Positions 23,001-35,000 of a DNA stretch of 64,000 nucleotides are shown here, one piece after another. Made by a program: the position numbers and the translations under genes. The notes under the pieces are model-generated. The model did not search any database. It was not told the DNA's origin and saw only the letters and a list, made by a program, of their open reading frames with translations. Location of the stretch: the NCBI GenBank assembly GCA_946894095.1, contig OX335653.1:749001-813000 (forward strand). Reading direction: 5' to 3'. The DNA is from Incurvaria masculella. Taxonomy: Eukaryota > Arthropoda > Insecta > Lepidoptera > Incurvariidae. Within the stretch, counting starts at the first letter, position 1, and the number at the start of each line of letters is the position of its first letter.

Positions 23001-26000
23001 CATTTCTTTGAGATTTGGTAAATTATAGTAATCATTGAGGATTTTGTATGTTTCTATGAGGTCCCCCCGCTGGCGGCGTTCCTCCAGGGTGCTGAGTCCG
23101 AGAACTTTAAGTCGATGTTCATAACTTTGCTTCTTAAGTGTTGCGATCATTTTTGTGGCCCGTCTTTGAACGCCTTCCACAAGGTCTATATCCTTTCTAA
23201 AATAAGGGTTCCAAATCAGAAAAGCATATTCCAATAAGGGGCGAACATAGGCCTTATATAATTTTAGGAATAGTTCTGTATTTATGTACGAGAAGGCCTT
23301 TCTGATCATGTATAGTAGGGAATTGGCTTTCTTGACGACTTCTGTGATGTGTGTCTCCCATTTAAGATCTTCTGAAATTGTCACACCGAGATCATGTTGC
23401 GTTCTCACTGTCTCAATCATTTTTCCATCAAGCCAGTAAGAGTGATGTGGATTTTTGGGTCCTAGGTGTAGCACAGTGCATTTACTGGCATTGAGTGACA
23501 ATAGCCACTCCTTTGTCCAGCCAGAAATCTTGTCAAGGGTGTCCTGGATTTTTTGCTGGGCGATAATAGGGTTAGCAAAAAATTTGGTATCATCAGCGAA
23601 AAGAGAGAAGTTGAGGTGTGTTATCTCTCCTAAATCTGTTAGGAATACTCCGAAGGCGACTGGGCCGACGACGGATCCTTGTGGTACACCGCTCAGAACT
23701 TGGTAAGGTTCAGACATATCCTCTCCAACTCGCACACGAAACTGTCTATTTGTCAGAAAATCTCGGAACCATGACAGGAGATTTCCTCGGAAGCCAAAGT
23801 GTTCTAATTTATGCAAGAGCCGTTTGGTGGGAACTCTATCGAAAGCCTTCTCATAGTCCAGGTAAATGATGTCAGTGGGCCGTCTCTCATTCCAATCACA
23901 CGTCCATTTGTCCACACATTTGAGCAGGTTGGTGACCGTTGAACGTCTAGGGACAAATCCATGCTGCTCCTCAAGGATTACATTCTCATGGGCTAGGAAA
24001 GCTCTTATTTCCGATATTATTATTTTCTCCATGGCTTTGCAGACAATACTCGTCAGGCTAATTGGACGGTAATTGGCTGGGTCGAATTTGTCACCTTTCT
24101 TATATATTGGTGTAACTATCGCCTCCTTCCAATCTGTTGGCAGCTTTCCACATTCAAATGATATAGTCATTATGTGTGCCAAATGGTCGCATAGTTCTGT
24201 AGAGCATTCCTTAAGAAAAACTGCGGGCAGTGAGTCGGGTCCCATGGCGGTGTTGTTTCTGAAGGATTGTAGAGACTTGTACACTGCAGCAGGACTAAAC
24301 TCTACAGTTTCTATAGAGTTTTCTGCTCTTGGAACTCCAAGAGTTCATGTACATCATGTATTAACTAGACTGGCAATCTTAGCTGATACGAGAAACAATA
24401 TGTTTGCTATGCAGATCTTTGAAGAATTGGTTTTCCGACAAATTGTGCGAGAGCGGCGACCACCACAGTGGTCTCGTGTAAAGCTTATGGTTCATCTGTA
24501 ATTAAATTAAGTAGCGACTCACTTCAACAAGTTTGGGCAGGCAGCTGACTTGGAACCAGGCGTGCCGCGTCCACGGCAACCGCACCAGCTGCGTCATGAG
24601 CACGTGCGCGTGCCGCACGGCCGCCGGGTACGCCGTGCCCGCCGGCCGCCACGTCGCCTCAACCACCCAGCAGAACACCTCCGCCAGCAAGCGACTCTCG
24701 CCGCCTGGACAGGGAGCTCAGTTAGGCCTTGCCACATTTCATGCAACCTATTGTAGAGGACTGGAACAAACTCCCTGAGAGCATAATCAACTCAACTCAG
24801 TTCAATAACTTGTTTAAGAATTCTTACAGAGCGTGTTGGTAACCAAAACTAACATTCTTAGATTACAAGGAAGTGACTCAGTGAACTATTATAAGGAGAG
24901 AAAAAAACCTTACAAACAAAAAGAGTGATATCCATATTTGAATATGATTTAGACACATTGTGTACTTCAGTAGTCCGAATGAACCAGGGAGCTTTTGTTA
25001 TCTGCTTGAGCACGTTATTTTGAAATCTTTGTCAGAATTTCAATGTTAGAATTGCTGGCGGTATCCCATAGCTGAATACCATATGTCCATATGGGTATGA
25101 GAATGCCCTTGTAAATGAGTAGCTAGTTCTCTAGACTTAGACTGGAGCCTCTGCCAAGGAGCCAGGTGATTTTTTTTTGCGGATGTTCAATTCGTCACTT
25201 TTCTTTATGATCTCCAGCTCTACCGTCTATCGAGATGCATACCAAGGTACTTGATTGACTCCTTGTGAGGCAGATAATCTTCACCAAGTTTAAACTGGGG
25301 GGCAGTTACTATTTCTCAGCGAAAACGTGATGTGAGTTGACACTTGCTTTTATTTTCCAGTCCTTCAGCTGATTTAACACCCATAAACCAGTACATTGAC
25401 CCGAGTTTTCTGTCCAATTGTTAACATTTGGTCCAGATGTGCTTCATTCAGTTTTGATCTAGCTGCATACCCAGATATTTGGCATCTTCAGGCTTGGGGA
25501 TTTCCTCATTTTGTAGGGGGACAGGTCTGCCTTCAGAGTATAAAGGTCACTTGGACAAATTTTCTTCGTGTACTGACAGAAGGGCACTGTTGTCAGCATA
25601 GGCGGCAATTGTAGTAACAGTGTGCGTTGGTAGATCAGCAATAAGCAATAAGTATTTAACACTAATGCCTATTTTACTACCATTCGATAAGGTTTTCATT
25701 AGCTATCGTATATGTATCCTGAAAAGTCCTTTAATAGCAAGCTCCGTCAATATGCCAAAATTGTAAAAATAAAAGAAGTAGTTAGGTGAATAGGAACTAA
25801 TTGTCGATTAAAACTATCAATTGATGCTAAAATATAGCATCTAAAGAACTATTTTATTGTAAAAAATCCATACCAACATTAAACAGATTTACAGGGTATA
25901 CCTTTATGTGGTTGATAGCTAATGAGAACTTTATCGTGAGGTGGTAAAAAAACACCCTAATACATTAACATTACACTATAAAAAGTCACCAGGGCATTCG

Positions 26001-29000
26001 GCGAGCATCATCTCGATGGTGCCGAGGAATACGTCCAGGGTGCGCGTGGCGAGCTCCTCGTCGCCGGCGCCCCACGGCAGCAGCGGCTCCGGCAGCTCGC
26101 GCCGCTCGCCCCACCACGCCAGCAGCCAGCCGTGCCATCCCTCGCACGCTGCCTTGAACGCGCTCACCGCCACTGTCGAACGCGTACATCCAGTTTGTAT
26201 TTTATGTCTGCCTACAGAACCAATACGGTAAAAACAACTAAATAAGTAAATGAATAAATAAATAATACAATTAATAAGAAAAACAGCTAATCTGGTTGTA
26301 TGTAGCTGAACGCCCCCTCTTGTGTCCCGCGCCGCCGTCTCTATGCGGATCGGATGGCGCGAGCCGCGCCCCTGGAGCTGCAATGGGGTGCAGGGAGTGC
26401 AGGATCGGAAATCGGGAGCCGATCCTGAAACATAACATAGATATCGTGAAAAGCAGTAATATTTCGGCATTCGCCGTTATCAAACTCCGAAATATTACTG
26501 CTTTTCACGATATCTATGTTATGTTTCAGGATCGGCTCCCGATTTCCGATCCTGCACTCCCTGCACCCCATTGCAGCTCCAGGGGCGCGGCTCGCGCCAT
26601 CCGATCCGCATAGAGACGGCGGCGCGGGACACAAGAGGGGGCGTTCAGCTACATACAACCAGATTAGCTGTTTTTCTTATTAATTGTATTATTTATTTAT
26701 TCATTTACTTATTTAGTTGTTTTTACCGTATTGGTTCTGTAGGCAGACATAATATTAATAAAAACGATTGTTGTTTTTTTGTGTTTGTTGTAGAGACAGC
26801 ACCATAACCAGTTTGTATTTTGAAGCTCAATTGGAAATTGGTGAACGCGAAGACTGTGGCAGGGGAAAGTGCGGGCCGACAGCAGGGAGGAGGGATACAG
26901 CTTGGGTTGTTGATATTTATGCTATTTGATATTTGCTACTGGAAGAATGCCAGCAATATCAATCTGGGTATGCGCAAGCCGGCACGTAACAGTGTTACAC
27001 TCACGGTAGGCACCAAACAGTATATTTCAGTATCATTAGGCTCTGGTGCGCTTTGCTTATGGCCCAACCGTCAGCATGAGTCTGGAAGATGGCTATGAGC
27101 GATGAGTTTTCTGGGTTTGAGGATGCATCATTTGTGTATCATTAATCATCATCATTGTGTATAATGAATTAAAAATAAAAACCCACACGTACCAATCTCC
27201 ATGGGGATGGGCGGGCTCACCGCCTTGAGATCGTCGAGTGCGGCGCGCGCGTACGCGTGCAGCACGCGCGCGAAGGGCAGCGCGTGCGGCGCGCGCGCGC
27301 CCAGCGAGCACGTCGGCGCCGCGCGCGTCCGCGCCTCCCACCACGTCGCGCCCGCGCGCGACAGCTGCGCGCTCAGCTGCCGGGGACAGGCGGCACCGGT
27401 AATGCGTGAGCAAAGAGGCAAACCGGACAAGTGCGAGTCGCACAAAAGTCAGTATTTTTGTATGGGGGGCTTTAATTTTATTTATTTATTTAATGTATCC
27501 TGTTTGATGTTATAGCGGCAAAATAAATACATACTCTGTTAATTTCAGCCGCATACCTATTACGGTTCATGAGATATAGCCCTGTGACAGACGGCCGGAC
27601 GGACGGACGGACAGCGGAGCCTTAGTAATAGGGTTCCGTTAGCACCCTTTGGGTACGGAACACAAAAAATGGCCAAGCTATGTGCTTATAAGCCACCAAC
27701 TTCATGTTAGTTAGATAGAAGGGCCAATGTTTTCCAGCCTTTTTCTAGAGAGGCCATTGTGCGTAAAAAGGGGTGACTATGTAAGCCATCCTAGCTCATC
27801 CCAGAAATCCAACAGGCTTTTTATTCCTTCAGGCATCTGAGAGGCATCTTGGTCCTGCCAGGGTTCGTGCGTTAAGCCCTTACTGAGGGAGGAGACAACC
27901 TCTCTAGGTGGCCTGCAGTCTGCCAGGCGTTTTCACCCAGTATTATGACATTGATATTGACGTTTGCGTCCTTTCGTGCACTTGGGCCTAAGTTAGTTAT
28001 TTATAAAGCTGAAAAAGCGGTAATAAACAATTTGCTTCTGCACTCCGTAGCTTAGGGGCCATGCTTTAATCACGTTTTAGACCATTTTTATACCCCACTC
28101 ATTGGTGATACTGATGCGTCGAGAGGTTTTAGGCTAGGACTCGCAAAATGATCGTGTCGGTGGGAGCACTCACGTCTGCGAGCCGCAGGTCGGTCGCGCA
28201 CCGCTCAACGGCGCGCTGCACGCTCGCCCACACGAACGGCGGCAGTTGCGCGGCGGCGGCGGCGCGCGTCGCCCGCGCCACGCTCTCGCCCAGCTCCGGC
28301 GCAGTCACCGCTAGCTCCAAGTGGCGCGCCAGTAGCTGACGACGTAACATTCATGTCTAACGACACTGGACAATTCATTGTTTTCGTACTGGCAACATTA
28401 TAACTGGTAATACTGAAAATTTTATAATCTATGTCTCTCTTCCGTTTCCGATGTTGGAGCGAATAAACGTATAATGTGAGCTCTCACAGTTTTATTTTCT
28501 CAAGTTATTTATCCCTCGCTGAGGGCGTCCTGGTGGCTTGCCGCGACTTCGTGACGCCATAACCATGGCCGCGTGATCTTCCGAACTTCAGGAGGCGGCC
28601 CGCCGAGCGCAGTAAGGCATCGACATTTTCTCATAGCCTCGTGCGAGGCCGAAGACCCTCCATAAAATGGTCCTTCAGCCGGATAGTATCACGCGCGCCG
28701 TGGATGCGTCACAGATCACCGTCGTGGGCATGCCGCCGAACATCAGCGAGGGAAGTTACGGTTGCGCCTGACCGCCCCGTCGATTCGTCGATTGCGGGAG
28801 GCGCCATCTTGCCGTCGCATCGTGTCGCGCCTTGCATATAGCAAGCGTGAGCGAGCGCACCTACGGAACGGAAGTTGCAGCTATTTCTGCGCGAGAAAAG
28901 CATGTTGTTTTTGCGCTCGCGCGGAATATCATCGAGCGAAATGCGGAACTCGGGCCTACGGCCATGACGCTCCACACTCTAACGTCGGAGATCAGCGGTC

Positions 29001-32000
29001 GGAACTACAAATCTACACAGCGGATGCAGATCGTCGTCGTTCGAGTCGACCAGCTGATCGCCGGCGCGATGGCGCGGAGCGAAGTGTACCGGGTGTGAGA
29101 TCCGCATTGTTTCGCTCGCTTCAGTCGTCACGTCAAGTGGCTATAAGTGTAGGTAACAATATAGATTGTGCAAGTGTATGGGCAATCAGTGTTATCAGTG
29201 AACTATTTCCGCTAGTCGGAAGTGTTGTGTTGCGTCAACGGTTTACCAGACTGTTGCATCAGTTAATTTCTGCCAAGTCAGAAAGTGTGTGGTCGCGTCA
29301 GCAGCTATTTGTCAAAGACTGTCTAACTAATATTTTGAGTTGTCACTTCACTGTTTTAACCTTAAATGTACCTAATTGTGTTTTGTGTTTCGGGAATTTA
29401 ATTGTTCAGCAAGCTAGCGTGTTTTGTATTGTTCAAGTTTGGTTAGGTTTGTGTGATTCAACCTTCCACCCGGCAAATGTAGGTACATAGTGTGTAAGGA
29501 TATTTTGATTGACAGCTTAAAATAAGTGCGATAACAAAATTGTTACTGTCCCTCACCGTCTTTCGTCTTAGAACCAAAAATGGCTCCTTCACAGGAACCT
29601 GCTTCAGTGCAAGGCCTAGTAAATAGACGAAAATATATGAAGGGCAGAATCACATCATTAGAAAAGAGCATCGGGGATATCGGGCTGATCGATAGTGTAG
29701 GCTTAATCCTTAGCTTTATTTCAAGGCTGAGTGATCTATTTAGGAAGGCTGAGGAGATACAGCTAGAATTGGAGGGCTCGGACACTGCTAGTACAGGGAT
29801 TTATAGCGAGGAAGGCGCTGTCATCGAGGACAAGTATTTGTCACTTGATGCCAGGCTGCGAGGGCGCTTGGAGGAGTTACAGACCAGCCAAGCAAACACG
29901 TCGGCCTGCGCACCAAAAAAAGGTGAGTGTGATGTATCTCTCCCCAAATTGGTTATTCCCCATTTCTCTGGAGCCTTCCTGGAATGGCAAAACTTTAAGG
30001 ACCTCTTCCTGAATATTATTCACAGACCAGACTCTTTGCCTCCAATAAAAAAATTCTACTATCTAAAATCAGCTCTGAAAGGAGAAGCCTCCACTCTGAT
30101 AGAAAATATAGATTGCTCCGACGCTAATTATATGGTCGCTTGGAATACAATTCTAAAACGATATGACAACAAGTCCGTGCTTTTAAATCATCACATCAAT
30201 GGCATTTTTGAAATGCCTAATGTGAAGAAAGGTGAAATTAGACCCCTCCTGAATACATTTTCACAGCATTTTAATTCTCTCACTGCCCTCAAGGTACCTA
30301 ACTTGGCTGATACTATTTTAATCCACATTTTGTCAAAAAAATTGGATCATGAAACGCTTATGGACTTTGAGCTGCAGAGAGATAATCAAACGTTACCGGT
30401 GTTGCAGGAATTCACCAATTACCTTGAGAAACGCTGCCAAGCGGGCGAGGCGCTAGCTCGAGACGACTGTCCGAGCCGCTCGAAGCCTTCACTGGCGTGC
30501 GTTATGAGCAACAAGGTAAGCAAGGTTGACATCATATGCAAATGCTGTTCTAAGGGGCCCCATGCATTAAAAAAATGCTACACCTTCCTAAAAAAGACGC
30601 CACAGGAAAGGCGAAAGTTCATAGAAACTGAAAAGTTGTGTTGGATTTGCTTTAAGGCGAATCATTCGTCTTCAAAGTGCCACAGTCAGACTATGTGCAC
30701 GAAATGCTCTGGTAGACATTGTAATCTACTGCACATTGAGTACCCTCGTGCAAGTGGAAATGTTGCTGACGCTGCGTCTCCACCCAACTCTAGCGGCTCG
30801 CAGAGCGTCAACGCGAGCCCCACCACGTTTAGCGGTAACGCTACGAGCGTGTCCTCGGACGGTACGAGAGGCGTCAAGTTGCTTTCCACAGCCTTGGTGC
30901 TAGTACGAGGGGCCGACGGACACGAACACACTGCTCGTGCGCTCCTCGACAACGCGAGTGAGCACAACTTCATTTCGTCTGAACTAGCGAGTCGGCTGAA
31001 ATTAAGCAAGATGCCAGTGCGTTGGACGATAGGTGGTGTGGGCGGAGAGGTCGCAACTTTAGTGAGTCACACTGCAAATATCAACTTAAAATCTCGCTTT
31101 GGTTCTCACACATATTCCTTGGATTGTGGTATCCTAGAGAACATAACTAGCGACCTGCCCGGGTCCAGCTTTGATAAAAAATGTCTTAAGTGGCCGCACT
31201 ATATTCAACTTGCGGATCCCACTTTTAATATCTCGGGAAGAATTGACCTACTTTTATGTTCAGACTTCTTCTACAGAGTTATCTCCAAGGGTAAGATCGA
31301 CCTGGGTCCAAAAAATCCTGTCTTAGTTAACACCCGCTTGGGTTGGATTTTCGGTGGAACGTTAGCCAGCGACCTTGTATCAAAATCAGGTACGTGTCAT
31401 TTTGTGGGGTCAGCTAACCCGGATACTTATGAATTGAATAAATCAATTACAAAATTCTGGGAAATTGAAGAAGTTGGTCGCTCGTCTTCCATTCTCAGTC
31501 AGGAAGAAAACATGTGCGAAGCGCTATATAAAAAAACTGTCACCCGTGATAGTTCGGGCCGATATCAAGTGGAATTGCCTATTTTCCCTGAGAAAGCTGG
31601 TCTTCTTGGGAATTCTTATGACCTAGCTCTTAACTGTTTTAGGTCTTTGGAACGCCGCTTCGCCAAAAATCCTAAATTCTTCACAGAATATAAAAGCTTT
31701 ATCGATGAGTTTATAGAACTTGGTCATGCCAAGGAAGTGAAAGATTTTCCGTACGTTTCAGCTGAAGCAGGTTTAGAGTATTACCTCCCGCATCACGCTG
31801 TGATCAAGGAACACTCGACGAGCACTAAGCTGCGATGTGTCTTCAACGCGAGCGCCCCCACCTCATCCGGTACCTCTTTAAATCAAATTTTAATGGTTGG
31901 CCCTGCCACCCAGGCGGATCTATTCACAATTCTGATGCGGTTTCGAATGTTTGTATACGTCTTCATAACAGATATTACGAAAATGTACCGTCAAATTGCT

Positions 32001-35000
32001 GTAAAGGAAAAACATCAAGCCTTACAGCGTATTTTGTGGAGAGATGCGCCCACTGAAAAAATTAGATGCTTTCAACTCACCCGTGTTACGTATGGGACAG
32101 CTCCAGCTAGTTTTTTAGCGACTCGCTGTTTGAAACAACTAGTTGAGGACGAAGGTAAGGATTATCCGCTCGCGTCGAAGACTCTGCTGAATAACTGTTA
32201 TGTAGATGACATCATCAGTGGTGCAAATAATTTTTGCACTGCCGCTCAGTTGCAAAGGGAATTGATAGAGCTCCTGGGCAAGGGTCAATTTCAACTTCAT
32301 AAATGGTTTTCAAATAACCAAAAGTTATTGGAATTAATTCCTAAGGACCACCATGAAAAATGCAATTTTGAATTGAGCGATGGCACTCCATCGTTGAAGA
32401 CCTTGGGTATTGTGTGGTGTCCTACTAATGATTCATTTCAGATTAAGGTTCCGGCTACCAATGTAAAAAATACCACAACCAAACGACAAATACTTGCTCA
32501 CATTGCTAAGATTTTTGATCCTTTGGGGTTGGTGTCGCCGGTATGTACTTGCGCAAAAATCATTATGCAAAGAATTTGGAAGGCCAATGTAGACTGGGAC
32601 GATGTAGTGCCTAGTGACATATTTGACTCGTGGTCAGACTTTTGGAGCAATCTAGAAGCATTAAATACTATTGTAGTGCCTCGTTTTGTTTGTCAGGTGT
32701 CCAATGTGTGTTACGAATTACATGGGTTTGCCGACAGCTCTACGAAAGCGTATGGGTGCGTCATTTATTTGAGATCCACTGACAACAATGGAAAACATAT
32801 GGTAAGATTATTATGCTCTAAGTCTCGTGTGGCTCCTGTCCGGCCCGTTAGTCTTCCAAGACTTGAATTGTCTGCCGCAGTATTATTATCAAACTTAACA
32901 AAGAATGTCCTTGAAACATTAAATATGAACCATATCAAGGTTTCTTATTACACTGATAGCTCCATTACCTTGTGTTGGATAAAATCTGAGGCATCTCGCT
33001 GGAATGTCTTTGTTGCTAATCGCGTTTCGGAGATTCAGTCGTTGTCCGCCAAGGAGGACTGGCATCATGTGCGGTCGGCTGACAATCCTGCCGACTTAGT
33101 TTCACGTGGAGTTCGTCCCACTGAATTGAAAACATCTGACCTATGGTGGTCCGGTCCCCCTTGGCTGTCACAAAATGTGGACAGTTGGCCCCCTGAGACT
33201 ACTTTCTCAGGGACGCACAATCTGAATTTAGAAGCACGATCAAACAACGTTTCTTGCGCAGTTACAACCGTAGCTGCTCCCAGGAATACTGTTTTTTTAG
33301 ACTTTTTCGAGCGATTTTCATCGCTGTCGAAACTCCAGCGCAGTATGGCGTTTGTCCTAAGGTTCATTCATAATGTTAGAACTGACAAATCAAACAGAAA
33401 TATTGAATTTGTGTCAAGCGAAGAATTGAACTATTCCTTGACCGTCATTGTGAAAATTATACAACGAGAATGGTATGGCAAATTAATGGATTCTCTGTCT
33501 GATCCGAATAAATCAAACAGTGTTGATTTAAAACCCTACAAGTTACAATTCTTAAATCCTTTTATGGATGAAAGCGGACTATTACGTGTCGGAGGCCGAC
33601 TAAAATATTCAGACCTTAATGATAAACAAAGGTTTCCTCTGATCTTGCCCCCGGAAAGTAATGTTACTAATTTAATAGTAATTTACGAACATGAGCGCTT
33701 ATTGCATGCAGGCGCTCAATCAACTTTGGCTAGTTTACGCACTCGTTTTTGGTTCATAAATGGACGTAATATAGTACGCCAACTTATACATAAGTGTATT
33801 GCTTGTTTTAGGTTTAGAGCAGAAGGAATGAATCAGATTATGGCTGATTTACCGGCGGTGCGTATCACACCTGCCAGACCGTTTCTTAATGTAGGCGTCG
33901 ACTACGCTGGTCCTATCTCAGTGAAACAATCACGCATAAGAAGTGCTGTCATTACAAAGGGTTATATATGCTTGTTCATTTGCATGGTTACCAAGGCATT
34001 GCATTTAGAATTAGTTTCAGATTTATCATCCCGAGAATTTATTAATTCACTAAATCGTCTTTGGTATCGTAGGGGAAAACCTGAAAGGATATTTAGTGAT
34101 AACGCAACCACATTTCGCGGAGCTCATAACGAACTCAATAAATTATATTTCTTGCTGAACAATTCTAATTCTGAAATTTTTGATTGTGTTTCAAAAGAAG
34201 GTATAAAATGGTGTTACATACCCACCTACTCCCCACATTGGGGTGGCCTGTGGGAAAGTGGTGTGAAAATGGTTAAGCACCATTTAAAACGCATTTTAGG
34301 AAAAACAACATTGTCATATGAACATTTGAATACCGCTTTGATTCAAATTGAAGGTGTCATAAACTCTCGACCAATTTGCTATCCCAGTAATGATCCTAAT
34401 GATCTCAATTGCTTGACACCAGCTCATTTTTTGATCAATGACAGGTTAACGTCCTTTCCAGAGTCAAATGTTCTACAGGTGGATGTTAATCGATTATCAT
34501 TATATGAACAAATAATAAGATGTAAACAGCAATTTTGGAAAAGATGGCACAAGGAGTATCTTACCTCCTTACAAGCAAGGTATAAATGGAACAAAATTAA
34601 ACCTAATTTGAAACAAAATGATATTGTGTTAATTAAGGATGATAATTTGCCGCCTCTTTCATGGTGTATTGGAAAAATTGTTGAATTGATAACCGGCCGT
34701 GATGGTCACATCAGAGCCGCCAATATAAAAACTATTAATGGCATTATTACGAGACCAATCACCAAAATATGCATTCTACCTATTGAATAAATTGCATGAT
34801 CTGTCTACAAATGTGTGCATGACCTTATTATTAACTGTATAAATAATCAAAGCTATTGTGTCATATTAATGTTTGAGACAATTCGGTGTTAAAATCCTAA
34901 GGCCTCTTTTATTATGAAATGTTTTGGTTATATAGAATTTATACGCTTATGCTATATTACATTATAGCTTAGTATAGCCTTATGCGTTGCTTAACATCAA

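Noticed and set aside
26271..26658. Open frames on both strands giving the same protein in the foldback at 26.3-26.7 kb
   Set aside because: They are a consequence of the perfect inverted repeat; the two frames mirror each other and no known domain appears.
29543..29785. Minus-strand frame over the start of the BEL gag-pol gene
   Set aside because: Antisense shadow of a long functional frame.
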